Shown: piece after piece, positions 1 to 10,126 of the stretch | Layout of the letters: each line of letters begins with the position of its first letter | Position numbering within the stretch: position 1 is the first letter of the stretch | Source of the DNA: Candidatus Binatia bacterium | GTDB taxonomy: Bacteria > Desulfobacterota > Binatia > UBA12015 | Direction of reading: 5' to 3' | Length of the DNA stretch: 64,000 nt | Assembly: GCA_029243485.1 (NCBI GenBank) | Contig: JAQWRY010000010.1 | Location: 1 to 64,000, forward strand | Position numbers and translations under genes: made by a program | The notes under the pieces: generated by a model | What the model was told of the DNA's origin: nothing | The model's database searches: none | Seen by the model: only the letters and a program-made list of their open reading frames with translations

Positions 1-512
1 GGTCCTACGACTTCGTGCACGACCGGACGCACGACGGACGTCCGATCCGCATGCTGACGATGATCGACGAATTCACACGCGAGAGTCTTGCTATTCGGGT
101 CGGGCGACGGATGTGCTCCGAGGACGTGCTCGATGTCCTGACCGAGCTCTTCGTGGAGCGCGGCACGCCGCAGTACTTGCGCTCGGACAACGGCCCGGAG
201 ATGACGGCCACCGCGGTGCTCGACCGGCTCGACCGGGTCGGGGTGAAAACTCTCTTCATCGAGCCGGGTAGTCCGTGGGAGAATGGCTACATCGAGAGCT
301 TCAACGGCAGACTCCGCGACGAGCTTCTCAACGGCGAGATCTTCTACACGGTGCAGGAGGCAAAGATACTGACCGGGCGGTGGCGGCTCGAGTACAACCA
401 CGTGCGACCGCACAGCGCGCTCGGGTATAGAGCCCCTGCTCCCGAGGCCATCGAACCGCTGCCGTTCCGGCGCGGGATCTTTACACCCATGCAGAGCGCT
501 GCTCTAACGTAG
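1..512 (+). CDS. IS3-family transposase (OrfB integrase core), 5' end outside window
   Basis: This is the DDE integrase-fold part of an IS3-type transposase, which cuts and joins IS ends. The reading frame is open from base 3, so the gene starts before the window. All three catalytic acids are visible: D in SYDFVHD, D in RSDNGPE and E in [13 protein letters not shown]. The tail motif [12 protein letters not shown] is typical of the family. The stop TAG lies at 510-512. The DNA after it reads, in the same frame, as the tail of an unrelated oxidoreductase, so the element appears to have landed inside a gene. I could not identify the right terminal inverted repeat with confidence. Confidence 0.9.
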   Translation, partial: SYDFVHDRTHDGRPIRMLTMIDEFTRESLAIRVGRRMCSEDVLDVLTELFVERGTPQYLRSDNGPEMTATAVLDRLDRVGVKTLFIEPGSPWENGYIESFNGRLRDELLNGEIFYTVQEAKILTGRWRLEYNHVRPHSALGYRAPAPEAIEPLPFRRGIFTPMQSAALT

Positions 513-551
513 CCGCTGGTACGACAACCGGGGGCGGGTCAGGTCCGCGAA

Positions 552-776
552 CGGCGTCGGGAGGAAGCCACGGCCGCGCTTCCCCGGGAAGCAGTTGAGG
601 CGCACTGGTACGCGGGCTCTGCCGACGCCTGTCGAAAGCGAGTGCGAGCCTACGCGGCTGCCGGTGTAGACACGCTCATCGTGTCGCTCCTAGAGCAAGT
701 GACGGACCCGTTTCGGGCGCTCGAAGAGCTCTCGTCGCTTCGGGTCTTCGGAAGGGAGGTCCAGACCGCCGCATAG
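552..776 (+). pseudogene. C-terminal remnant of a luciferase-like (LLM) flavin-dependent oxidoreductase
   Basis: About 70 codons remain open after the transposase stop and end at TAG 774-776. The translation contains YAGSADACRKRVRAYAAAGV followed by DTLIVS. This matches the C-terminal helix-strand of F420- or FMN-dependent luciferase-like monooxygenases (usual form: GTPEECRERL.AYAAAGVD). The first three quarters of the gene are absent, and the transposase sits directly upstream on the same strand. I infer truncation by IS insertion. The family assignment rests on this one motif region. Confidence 0.6.
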
Positions 777-1040
777 GAGACCGCTCGCTACCCGATAGTC
801 GCAAAAGGTGGCCGGCTGAGTCCTAGTTCCTGCTGTTTGGCAACGCGAAGGCTTTGCCTTCGTTGGAAGAAATCGAATGCTTCGACGAGAGCCTAGGTGT
901 CTTCTGCGAACAGTGTCGCCTCTGCACTTCGATGAAGCCGATCTTGGTCTATGCGGCCCTTGAGGAAGATTTAGAAGAATCGCAGAAAAGTGAAGAACGA
1001 GCGCTGCTCCCGGGCCCAATCTGGGTTATTTCTGCAGACC
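777..1040. other. Intergenic stretch, no gene recognised
   Basis: No convincing coding sequence. A small hairpin (CGAAGGC-ttt-GCCTTCG, about 846-862) could be a weak terminator or a relic structure. Confidence 0.4.
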
Positions 1041-2718
1041 ATGTCGGCCGATCATCTTGGGGCGGCGGGCGTTGTGGCGGATGCCCGATCGGGGTGGGGG
1101 AAGAGGGGCCGGTGCGGAGCCCACGCGCTGGTGTCTTTCCTGGTCTGCGCAGGCCTCCTGGGACCGGGTCCGGTCGCGGGCGAGACCCTTGCGCGCCGCA
1201 ACATCGTTCTCATCGTCGCGGACAACCAGTCGGCGATCGCGCTTGGCACCTATGGCAACGCGGATGTCGCCACCCCGCACATCGACGCTCTCCCGAGAAG
1301 GCGTCCGCTTCGATCGCGCCTATGCGGCGAGCGGGATGTGCTCGCCGACCCGGGCCACGTTGCTCACGGGCTTGATGCCCAGCCAGCACGGCCTGCACAA
1401 CGCGCTCTCAGACCCCTGGGTCGACCAGCAGGGTCCCGGTTGGAGTGGGGTTGGCGAGTTCCGGACCCTCTCTCTGACGTTGGCGAATCGCGGTTATCAG
1501 ATGGCGATGATCGGGAAGTGGCACCTCGGCGATCCGCGGCGCCCAGACCTCGGCTTCGGCCACTGGGTCGCAATTCCCTACGGGCACACCATCGACTTCT
1601 GGCACAACGAACTCGTGGAAAACGGGGATCGGCGCCGGATCGACGAGCGCCACATCGTCGACGCACTCGCGGAGGAGGCGGTGGAGTACCTGGAAGAGGT
1701 CGATCCTTCGAGGCCCTTCTACCTGCAGCTCAACCTCGACGGGCCCTACGCCCTTCCACCTGCGGTGCATGGCCCGGCCCGGAATCGACACTACGCGCGA
1801 CACGAAGGCCGCCGATTCGAGTCGATGCCGCTGGAGCCCGTCAGCGATCACATCCTCACTCGGCTGCAAGGCCCGTATATCCGGGATCAGGAGCTCTTCA
1901 AGCTGCGCGACATCGATCTCATCTGGGACCATCTGCTGCACCGCACGATTCGCATGCAGGGGGATCCGGCTTCGTATGCGAACTTTCTTTCCCAGAACGA
2001 GGTGGTCGACGACGCGGTGGGCCGAGTGCGCGAGGTTCTGGAGGCTCGGGGGCTGATGGAGAATACGGTCCTCGTCTATACCGCCGATCAGGGTAACGGC
2101 TTTGGACAGCACGGCCACTGGGGCCACACGATCTGGCGTTCCCCCGCACACCTCTTCGACGAGGCGATGCGCATCCCGCTGATCATCGTAGACCCGGGCG
2201 GATTCTCGGGGGTGAGTGAGACGCTCGTGGGACAATACGACATGGCTTCGACGCTGCTCGAACTGGCAGGAGTGAAGGACGTCCAGTTCGAGGGATCTCC
2301 GGGGCGGAGCTTTGCCGCCGAAGTTCGTGGTGAACTGGAGGGGGCGCGGGGGAGAGCGGGGGTCTTCTTCGAGCAGGAGGAGTCCCGTGGCATCCGCACC
2401 GAGCGTCATGCCTACTGGAAGCGTCTCGAGGGGTTCGGGGAGCCGGAGCTTTACGACATGCAGGCCGACCCGGAGCAACGCGTGGACCTCTACCCTGCGA
2501 TGAAAGGCAGCCCTCTGGTGGAGGAGCTGGATTCCCGCCTAGAGGAGTTCTTCGACCGGCATAGCGCGCCCCAGTATGACCTCTGGCGCGAGGGCGTCTC
2601 GAAGGGGATTCCACCGAAGCCGTTCGAGTGGGTTTTGCGCAATCCCTGGCCGTGGCTCGAGAAGTATTGGCGAGATTTCGTCTGGCGTGATTCCTTGCCC
2701 GCCCGCTTCCAAGAGTGA
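1041..2718 (+). pseudogene. Sulfatase, frameshifted near base 1293
   Basis: This is a type I sulfatase or arylsulfatase-like hydrolase. The N-terminal part is in frame 3: a signal peptide, then RRNIVLIVADNQSAIALGTY and TPHIDAL. The rest is in frame 1, from SREGVRFDRAYAAS onward to 2718. The formylglycine signature CSPTRATLLTG lies just after the shift, near 1339, and GKWHLGD follows. Neither frame alone gives a full protein, so one extra or two missing bases near 1293 break the gene, unless this is a sequencing error. The first metal-binding pair reads ADN where most sulfatases have ADD. I chose ATG 1041 because it precedes a plausible export signal. ATG 990 is in the same frame. Confidence 0.8.
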
Positions 2719-2821
2719 TCCCTGGCTGCGGCCTGGCGGACGTGGAAGTACGATCCGCCGGTAACGTCCCGAAGGAGGCCGCGCGGGAGGAGAGCGCAGG
2801 TGTCGCCGACCCGAGGAGTCC

Positions 2822-3424
2822 CTATCCGATCGAGTTGCCCGTTGGTCGTGTGATTGCGGTCAAGATCAGACCGCGGTCGGCCATCCATCGCCCTTCGAAC
2901 TCGGCCAAGCTTTGCGCGCCAAAGGAGGGTGCGGGAAGGTTCAACGTCGCCGAGAACGTGCCAGCCACGGGATCGATGTCAATCGAAACGTCCTCGAATC
3001 CGAGCCACTGCATGGTCAGCGGGAACCAGGCCTTGTAGACCGATTCCTTGGCGCAGAAGAGTAGGCGGTCCCAACACACCTGGCGATTCAGCGCTCCGTA
3101 GCCGGCGGATGCCCGGCGCTCTTCGTCGTCGGCGATGTCGGCAAAGACCCCGTCCGGTAGCGGGCGGTTCGGCTCCGCATCGATTCCAACGATGCCGGTG
3201 GGCCAGCGCGGCTCCCGGCGGGGTCCAGGAACGATGGGTGACGGCGGCAGGCCGAGCTGCTTCAGCGCCCGGCGCGCACACATGCGGGCGGTCGTGAATT
3301 CTCGTCGACGCTTTTCGACGGCCTGCCCAAGCGCTCTCTCTTCCTCTGGAAACAGCGCCACGTCCTTCGAGTCGTCGAATGCTTCGGCCGAAGACGCAGC
3401 GGGGGGTAGGAGTTTCTCGATCAA
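2822..3424 (-). CDS. 4'-phosphopantetheinyl transferase (EntD/Sfp type) with internal deletion
   Basis: EntD-like enzymes move phosphopantetheine from CoA to carrier-protein serines. Visible motifs are RRREFTTARMCARRAL, PRWPTGIVG, GIDAEPN and FCAKESVYKAW, which carry the Mg and CoA ligands (D of IDAE, E and K of AKESVYK). In the family, a stretch of about 24 residues with the conserved GSxTHC motif separates IVG from GIDAE. Here they are joined directly (junction near 3184), which gives 200 aa rather than about 225. The reading frame is kept. Loss of that strand and its conserved histidine probably inactivates the enzyme. The same word GTYGGA/ATCG on both sides would explain a slippage deletion. 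Confidence 0.75.
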   Translation of the reverse strand: MIEKLLPPAASSAEAFDDSKDVALFPEEERALGQAVEKRRREFTTARMCARRALKQLGLPPSPIVPGPRREPRWPTGIVGIDAEPNRPLPDGVFADIADDEERRASAGYGALNRQVCWDRLLFCAKESVYKAWFPLTMQWLGFEDVSIDIDPVAGTFSATLNLPAPSFGAQSLAEFEGRWMADRGLILTAITRPTGNSIG

Positions 3425-4239
3425 TAGGGACGCCTCGTCGATCGGGCTGGGGTGTCTCAGCCCCCTCGCGCCGGGCCCAACGACGCATCATTGGGGGAAG
3501 ACTCCTCGGCAACCACCGCATAACAGATTGCTAGGAAACGAGTCCATCACGATTCGGCCGACCACGATGCCTGGCGCATCGCGCCCCCCGCCACTCCGCG
3601 TCCGCGCGACCGACGCGCGGTTCGCCACACGGGCGTGCGCAAGAGAGAGTTCCGGGACCGGCGGCAGACCTTCACTGCGGTACGGGTCACAGCCTCCGAT
3701 GGCGGAGTGATCGTCGTCTTGTTGGGGATTGCGCTCGTCGCGCGCACGGGTGAAGCCGTCGAGCCGTGGATGGGTGGCATGTCGTCGCCGTCGGCGCGTC
3801 AGACGGCGTCAGCGACCTTAGTGACGCCGCGCCGGTCCCTAACCCGGTGATCGAGGCGGTATGCGATCACGGCGAGGAGATCGCGTCCGAGCCTCTTCGC
3901 CGCGTGCTCGAGGGCCGTCGCGATGGAGTGCGTCGCATCGTCGGGCCGAAGACGACACCGGTTTCCGCGGCGCTGTATCGGTAGGAGATCGCCGTCGGCC
4001 CGGCGGTGCCCCGCTGCTCCCTAGCTCTCCGGATCGCGCCATGGGTACCGCGAATACAGTTTGGGAAGAGATTGACACTCGGCCAGCCGGTATCGGAAGC
4101 TGCCCAACACGCGGAAAGCAATTTGCCTTCGTATTCGCGACGAAACAGCACCATAGCGATGTCACTTTTGTGAAGCCCGTAGCTCTAAATCCGAATCGTC
4201 CCACCTCGAAATTTACGGTCAGCTGCGAAAGGTACTCGA
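3425..4239. other. 815-bp stretch without a recognised gene
   Basis: Only short overlapping ORFs are present. On the plus strand two partial frames (about 3635-3790 and 3766-3984) look weakly protein-like, which would fit a decayed gene. I cannot name a family. Confidence 0.4.
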
Positions 4240-4266
4240 ATGAAAGCAACCCAACGGGAGGATCTC

Positions 4267-5244
4267 ATGAAACAACTTGGCGGCAAGAGCCCCGTCATTC
4301 GCAGACTGCGGTACGAGATCGATGCGATTGCGCCAACCGAATCCTCGGTGTTGATCACCGGGGAAACGGGAACCGGAAAAGGGCTTGTCGCACGGCTGAT
4401 TCACGACGCTTCGCGAAGAAGCGAAGGCCGCTTTGTGCACGTGGACTGCGCCTCTCTCGCCGAGAGCGTCATCGAGAGCGAGCTCTTCGGACACGAGCGT
4501 GGGGCCTTCACGGGCGCTATTGAGCGTCGACAAGGCCGCTTCGAACTCGCCGAGCGGGGGACTCTGTTTCTCGATGAGATCGGCGAGTTGGAGCCGCGGC
4601 TCCAAGCAAAGCTGCTCCGGGTGCTTCAAGATCGCGAGTACGAGCGCATTGGCGGAACACGCACACTCCAAATGACAGCGCGCGTCATCGCCGCGACCAA
4701 CCAAGATCTACCTCAGGCCATTGCGGCCAAGAGGTTTCGGGCCGATCTCTACTATCGGCTCAAGGTCGTGTCCCTCTCGACACCCCCACTTCGGGAGCGT
4801 CCGGAGGACATCCCGCTTCTCCTCGATCGTTGCATCGAAGAGCTCGCCGAACGGCTGGGGGTCGAGGTGCCCTACCTGGACGAATCTTTTCTGGCGAGTC
4901 TTGCGCGACACAGCTGGCCCGGGAACGTACGAGAGCTCCTGAACGTGGTGGAGCGCGCGATGATCTTCGGACGCGAAGGGCGGCTTCGGGCGGACGAGAT
5001 CGACCTGGGCGGACTTCATGACGAGGGCCCCCGTGGATTCGTCGCGGCCCAGGCGCCGCCTGCCGCGAGCGACCAGTTCAGCGAGGAGGTGCCCGCGCAA
5101 GGCGCGCGAGAGCGCCTAGTGGCCGCCCTGACTCAGACCGGCGGCAACGTCGCTCGTGCGGCCCGCCGCCTGGAAATGCCGCGAAGCACGCTTCGCTATC
5201 AGATCCAGGTCCACAGCCTGCAGGCCCTGATCCCGGGCGACTAA
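4267..5244 (+). CDS. Sigma-54-dependent transcriptional activator without sensor domain
   Basis: A bacterial enhancer-binding protein that uses ATP to open RNA polymerase-sigma54 promoters. Counting from ATG 4267: Walker A GETGTGKG (32-39), the sigma54-contacting loop GAFTGA (79-84), Walker B LFLDEIG (100-106), and an arginine-finger region [10 protein letters not shown] Fis-type helix-turn-helix lies near the C-terminus ([20 protein letters not shown]). There is no receiver, GAF or PAS domain; the AAA+ domain begins at once, as in PspF. ATG 4267 has a strong GGGAGG site 5 bases upstream; ATG 4240, with GAAAGG, is the alternative. Control must come from a partner protein or from expression level. 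No target is evident nearby. Confidence 0.9.
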   Translation: MKQLGGKSPVIRRLRYEIDAIAPTESSVLITGETGTGKGLVARLIHDASRRSEGRFVHVDCASLAESVIESELFGHERGAFTGAIERRQGRFELAERGTLFLDEIGELEPRLQAKLLRVLQDREYERIGGTRTLQMTARVIAATNQDLPQAIAAKRFRADLYYRLKVVSLSTPPLRERPEDIPLLLDRCIEELAERLGVEVPYLDESFLASLARHSWPGNVRELLNVVERAMIFGREGRLRADEIDLGGLHDEGPRGFVAAQAPPAASDQFSEEVPAQGARERLVAALTQTGGNVARAARRLEMPRSTLRYQIQVHSLQALIPGD

Positions 5245-5430
5245 TCGACGATTCCGCTCACAACGATCCACCCATCGGCCTGGAGGACGAAGCGCTTCCC
5301 CGAGCGCTTCGTCGACCAGATCCTCTACCCCTTCTGCCACCTTCGTCGAAAAAAGGCGGTTGGGGGCGGGGATAGCACAGTGAGCACAGCGGCAAGTGTA
5401 CGTCGTCAAAGACGTCGGGATCAGTGGGCC

Positions 5431-6075
5431 TGATTTATAAGAGACACTTCCGGCGCGTTTGCCCGCCTACGCTGCGCGTAGATTCTGCCGCTTGCGACGG
5501 GCCATTGTCTTCTTCTTGATCTGTTCTCGGCGCGAGAGGATCGTGTCGCGCCGCCCATGATATGCATCAGCTGGAGTCACGTTGTCCAGTGACTCGTGGT
5601 AGCGCCGGTGGTTGTAGTGCTCGACGAAACAGCCAATCGCACGCTCGAGCTCCCACGGGCTATAGTAGTTGTCGAGCTTCACGACGTTCTTCATCGACAG
5701 GTGGTAGCGATCGATCTTGCCCTGCGTCTGCGGGTGGTGCGGCGCTCCTCGCGTGTGTTCCATCCCGTGGCGACCGAGGTAGGTCGCCAGATCGCCCGAG
5801 AGGTAGCAGGGGCCGTTGTCGCTCAGCAGTCGAGGTCGGTGCACGACCTGCACTTCATCGACTCCTGCCTTCGCTCGCGCCAGGTTCAGAGTCTCGATCA
5901 CGTCCGACGCCTTCATCGTCGTACCGAGCGTCCACGCCAGGATGTAGCGCGAGTAATCGTCGAGCACGGTCGACAGGTAGTACCAGCCCCAGCTCACGAC
6001 GCGCAGGTATCTGAAGTCCGTCTGCCAAAGCTCATTCGGTCGCTTCGTTGGATGCTGGAAACAATCGGCGGCGCG
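5431..6075 (-). mobile_element. 5'-truncated IS3-type element
   Basis: The integrase core of an IS3-type element on the minus strand, with one probable terminal end at about 5431-5447 (reading TGTCTCTTATAAATC on the minus strand). On the other side the homology stops near 6075. There the plus strand becomes the tail of an acyl-CoA carboxylase gene, so the upstream part of the element is missing. The exact boundaries are inferred. Confidence 0.55.
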
Positions 6076-6270
6076 GAGCCGCAATGCTCTCTTCGCCGCC
6101 CAGATCGCGCGCGCCGTGGTGAACTTCGAAGGCCCGATCGTGTTTCTCGTCGTGTCGAGGTACCATGGTGGCGGGTACGTCGTGTTTTCGCGAGAGCTGA
6201 ACCCCTCCGTCCGAGCCGCAGCCCTCCACGGGTCGTACGCGTCGGTCATCGGTGGCAACGCCGCGGCCAC
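5467..6270 (-). pseudogene. IS3-family transposase, truncated, catalytic E changed to D
   Basis: The conserved integrase core starts at about residue 66 (ADCFQHPTKRPNELWQTDF) and runs to the end (GRRDTILSRREQIKKKTMAR). Visible acids are D in WQTDF and D in LLSDNGPC. The third position reads GKIDRYH where relatives read GKIERYH, so DDE has become DDD. The 65 residues before the core are not transposase-like; they are the antisense of a carboxylase remnant. The element has lost its N-terminal helix-turn-helix part and is probably dead. Confidence 0.75.
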
Positions 6271-6539
6271 GGTCGTGTTCGCGCGCGAGGCACAGCGCTC
6301 GGGCCGACCCTGATGTCATGCGGCTTTCGCAAGCCCTCGGCGCCTGCGGAAGTCGAGTGGATCTCGACCGCGCCGAACGGGAGATTGCGGCGGAGTTCGA
6401 CGCCGCACACACGATCGAGCGTGCGCAGGAGGTCGGCTCGATCGGCGACCTCGTTCTTCCGACCGCGATGCGTCTGTACTTGACGAAAATGTTGAAGGCC
6501 GCGTTGTCAGAAGAGCCGGGGCCCGGCGGATACGTCTGA
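6083..6539 (+). pseudogene. C-terminal remnant of acyl-CoA carboxylase carboxyltransferase (beta) subunit, frameshifted
   Basis: Frame 2 from about 6083 reads FAAQIARAVVNFEGPIVF, then SRYHGGGYVVFS and GSYASVIGGNAAATVVFA. These are hallmark C-terminal motifs of biotin-dependent carboxyltransferases such as acetyl- or propionyl-CoA carboxylase beta. Near 6297 the frame shifts, and frame 3 continues RADPDVMRLSQALG to AAHTIERAQEVGSIGDLV and a stop at 6537-6539. The 5' end is cut by the truncated IS. Only about 150 residues of a protein of about 500 remain. Confidence 0.7.
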
Positions 6540-6550
6540 TTATTTTAAAA

Positions 6551-6580
6551 TTGACTATATTCGTGCCCGGGCGATATGCT
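6551..6580 (+). promoter_or_regulatory. Candidate sigma-70 promoter
   Basis: TTGACT (6551-6556), an 18-base spacer and TATGCT (6575-6580), preceded by an AT-rich run (TATTTTAAAA) in otherwise GC-rich DNA. It lies 94 bases upstream of the FG-GAP exoprotein start. Confidence 0.45.
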
Positions 6581-6673
6581 TGGTCCCTTGGTCAGGCGGA
6601 CAGGGTATTTGAGAAACCGCGTGTTTTGTGAGGTCGGAGTCCGGCCCGGCTGCAACGGTATGAGGAGGCTCGC

Positions 6674-9600
6674 ATGAAGGCTCGAACCCGGATCGTCACC
6701 CATTTTCTGCTGGTCGCCGCATTCATTGTCGCAAGCGCAGGCGGGGCACTGTCCTCGGGCCGTTCCGTCCCGGAGGCGGCCCAGGAGGCGGGCGTGGGGG
6801 CGGCCGATTGGGAGGGGATCGTCGCGGCCCGGGAGATGCAGCGCCATGCGCTGCGGCGTGAGGCTGGGGGGTACGTGGCGGCGAACCCCGGGCAGCAGTT
6901 GGAGGCGCGCTTCGACGGGCGGGGCTTCGAGGTCACGCCGCAAGAGGGCGAGTGGAGCTGGGGACTCGATCTGGTGGCCTTTGGTTTTGCTGGGCAGGAG
7001 CGTGCGGTGGGCGCCCCGGATGCGGTTCGGACCCAGGGGCAGCGGGCAACCTACGCGTGGGGCAGTGACCTGGAGGAGTGGTACTAGAACGACGAGCGCG
7101 GCCTGGAGCACGGGTACACCGTGGCGCGGCGCCCGGCGCGCGAGGACGGTGCGGGCGAAGAGCTTGCGGTGACGCTGTCGGTGCGGGGTGAATTACGCCC
7201 GGCGCTGCGCGACGGCGGGCGCGACGTGGTCTTCGTGGACGCGTCGGGCCGTCAGGTCGTGAACTACGCGGGCCTCAAGGTATTCGACGCGGACGGCCGC
7301 GACCTTCCGGCCCGCTTCGAGACCCGGGGTGCCGACCTGCGCGTTCTCGTCGACGAGCGCGAGGCGCGCTACCCGGTGACGATCGATCCACTCGTCCAGC
7401 AGGCGGCCTATCTCAAGGCCTCGAACACCGAGAGCCCTGATTCCTTCGGCGCGAGCGTAGCGATCTCGGGCGACACCATCGTCGTCGGGGCCAAGTTTGA
7501 GGACAGCGCCGCGACAGGCGTGAACGGGGACCAGTCCGACAACAGCGAGTCTAGCAGTGGCGCGGCCTACGTATTCGAGCGCAGCGGCGGGGGCTGGTTG
7601 CAGCAGGCCTATCTCAAGGCCTCGAACACCGAGCGCTATGATTCCTTCGGCGCGAGCGTAGCGATCTCGGGCGACACCATCGTCGTCGGGGCCAGGAGTG
7701 AGGACAGTGCGGCGACAGGCGTGAACGGGGACCAGTCCGACAACAGCGCGTACGCCAGTGGCGCGGCCTACGTTTTCGAGCGCAGCGGCGTGACCTGGTC
7801 GCAGCAGGCCTATCTCAAGGCCTCGAATACCGAGGCCGAGGATCATTTTGGCTCAAACGTAGCGATCTCGGGCGACACCATCGTCGTTGGGGCCTGGGGT
7901 GAGGACAGTGCGGCGACAGGCGTGAACGGGGACCAGTCCGACAACAGCGCGGCTTACACTGCCGCGGCCTACGTATTCGAGCGCAGCGGCGTGACCTGGT
8001 CGCAGCAGGCCTATCTCAAGGCCTCGAACACCGAGGGCTATGATTACTTCGGCCGGAGCGTAACGATCTCGGGCGACACCATCGTCGTCGGGGCCCCTGG
8101 AGAGGCCAGCGCCGCGACGGGCGTGAATGGGAACCATTCCGACAACAGCGAGTCTAGCAGTGGCGCGGCCTACGTTTTCGATAGCTACCTCATCGGCGAC
8201 TTTATCTGCCCCTACTACGTCGATACCTGCCCGGAACCGAACTTCATCGACCCCGTGAGCAAGGCGCGCCTGGCGATCTTTCCGTGGACGGAGTCGGAGG
8301 TCTACGACAATGGTCCCGGCGACGTGGCCCCCGCCTGCGGCGTCATCGAGGTTGTGGACGTGGCCGTACCGGGCGACGCGTCGGCGACGTTCAGCGGCAC
8401 GGTCTCTTTCGCCGGTGCCAGCAACCCCGCACCGGCGCAGCTCGTCGTGGCGGAAGCTACGATCACGCACGCCGAGACTTCAGGGACGGGGCCGATGATG
8501 GACGTGCAGGATCTGTTCTTCGCGTGCGCGGAATTCTCCACCTACGAGGAGGCGACTGCGGGCACGATTCGGGTGGACGTCGCCGGTCAGCTTTCGACGG
8601 CGTCCGGGTCCAACACGGTGGGCGATGAAGAACTACGCATCACCGCCTTTGGGACGTCGTTTACCGACGTCACGGGGGCACCACCTCCGGGCAGCGCGGA
8701 GGCACTCTGGACGAGCGGCGGCTCGGTGGCCTCGCCGCAGAACATGTCGGCCACGGCGCTGGCCTCGGGGACGTTTGCGGCCGGCGCGGGCGTGATCGCT
8801 CTGTACGCCGACATCATGCTCGGCGAAGGCGAGACCATGACCTTCCCGTCGAGCATCCACGCGACCGTGGATCAGCCCAGTGGACTGGACGACGACGACG
8901 GCGACGGCGTGCCGAACCCCGAGGACGCGTTTCCCGGTGATGGCTTGGAGACGACCGACAGTGACGGCGACGGCCTGGGCGACAATCGCGAGACGAATAC
9001 CGGTGGCTATACGAGCGAGACGGATACGGGTACCGACCCCAACGATTCCGACAGCGACGACGACGGTTTGAGCGACGGCTCGGAGACGGCGACGGGCACC
9101 TACGTCGACTCGAGCGACACGGGCAGCGACCCCAACGATGCGGACTCGGACGACGATGGCCGCAGTGACGGCGAGGAGTACCGGATCGGTGCGGACCTTT
9201 TCGATCCGAGCGACCCGCCGGCGGGCTGCGCAGAGGAGCCGCGCGACGATTGTGAGGGGCCGTGGGCCAAGGTGAGCCTTTTGGTGAACGAGAAGAAGGC
9301 CGGCAAGGAGAAGATCATCGCCAAGCTCATTGGCGGGCCCGAGATCCTCGGCATGGACTGGGGCGATCCCATCACGACGGGCGGCGGCGCCTACGGGATT
9401 TGTCTATATGCGGACGGAGAACGGTTGCTGCCGTTGGAGGCTCCGTTGGTGGCGGAACTCGTGGTGGACCGAGCGGGCGAGGAGTGCGGGACCCGGGCGT
9501 GCTGGAAGCCCGCGGGCGGGTTTGGGTTTCTGTATAAGGACAAGGCGGCGGAAGAGGACGGAGTGAGTGGGGCGAAGTTCCTGGGGGGCCCGGCGGGCAA

Positions 9601-9793
9601 GTCGAAGATCCTCCTGAAGGCGGGGAACAACGCCTCCAAGGGGATCGAGAGTCTGCCGACCGGCATCGCCGGACGCCTGGTGGGAGCGCAGGAAGTGACA
9701 GTGCAGATCCAGCGCCACGCGACCCGCACCTGCTACTCGGCCGACCTCACCGACGTAAAGACCGCGACCCCGACCCTGTTCAAAGCGAAGTGA
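6674..9793 (+). pseudogene. Secreted FG-GAP repeat protein with one in-frame TAG
   Basis: A large exported beta-propeller-type protein. It begins with a signal peptide (RIVTHFLLVAAFIVASAGGA). Residue 138 is a TAG at 7085-7087; the same frame then stays open for another 900 codons to 9793, so this is one gene with a single nonsense codon. After a PVTIDPL motif come four 67-residue FG-GAP units, each with FGASVAISGDTIVVGA followed by ATGVNGDQSDNS. Then come an Ig-like section, calcium-binding thrombospondin type-3 style DxDxDG repeats (about 8890-9180) and a C-terminal domain ending in TLFKAK. If TAG is not read through, the downstream part could only be made from an internal start such as GTG 7121. 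The role is likely cell-surface adhesion; the ligand is unknown. Confidence 0.75.
7406..8180 (+). repeat. Four tandem 201-bp repeats encoding FG-GAP units
   Basis: Units begin at 7406, 7607, 7808 and 8009, each with GCCTATCTCAAGGCCTCGAA, so the period is exactly 201 bp (67 codons). Copies are nearly identical at DNA level, which suggests recent duplication or gene conversion. Confidence 0.9.
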
Positions 9794-9960
9794 GGCGCGG
9801 CGGGGCGGGGCGGCCGCTGTCTCGGCGCTCGAGGCCATGACGACAAGCCGCGCCACCATTCCGACGTTCCAGAGGAGGAGTTTCATGGGGGCGGGGCAGT
9901 TGGGGCCTCCATGGCCCAGAGGCCACGCCCGCGTCCCTTCCCGTCCAGGAGCAGGGTGTC

Positions 9961-10126
9961 GCCGTGGACGACCCGGACGACGGTGCGGGGGGTGGGGTCG
10001 TGGAGTGGATCCGCCGTTCTACGCTGCCCACAATACCCACGCGCTTCGATCTCTACCCGCTCGCAGAGGAAGGGCGTCGCCAGCTCCTCGTCGAGACCGA
10101 TTATGTCCGCGAGGAGGCGGCCGGGC
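9961..10126 (+). pseudogene. Possible fragment of an ABC1/UbiB-type kinase
   Basis: A short open stretch reads RFDLYPLAEEGRRQLLVETD, then YVREEAA. This resembles the segment of ABC1/AarF proteins just before the conserved E(L/T)DY-REA motif. It runs into the end of the converging acyltransferase gene, and neither a start nor an upstream kinase domain is visible. The match is short and could be chance. Confidence 0.3.

Noticed and set aside
1408-2478. 356-aa open frame antisense to the sulfatase
   Set aside because: The sulfatase on the other strand has clear motifs; the antisense frame has none.
3766-3984. Possible phosphatase-like fragment
   Set aside because: One GASDGVSD motif is too little to assign a family; left as unassigned DNA.
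7406-8180. CRISPR-like periodic repeat
   Set aside because: The period is 201 bp, in frame and coding; units are not short repeats with unique spacers.
7193-8470. Antisense frames with repeated peptides over the FG-GAP repeats
   Set aside because: The repetition only mirrors the 201-bp DNA repeats of the sense gene.
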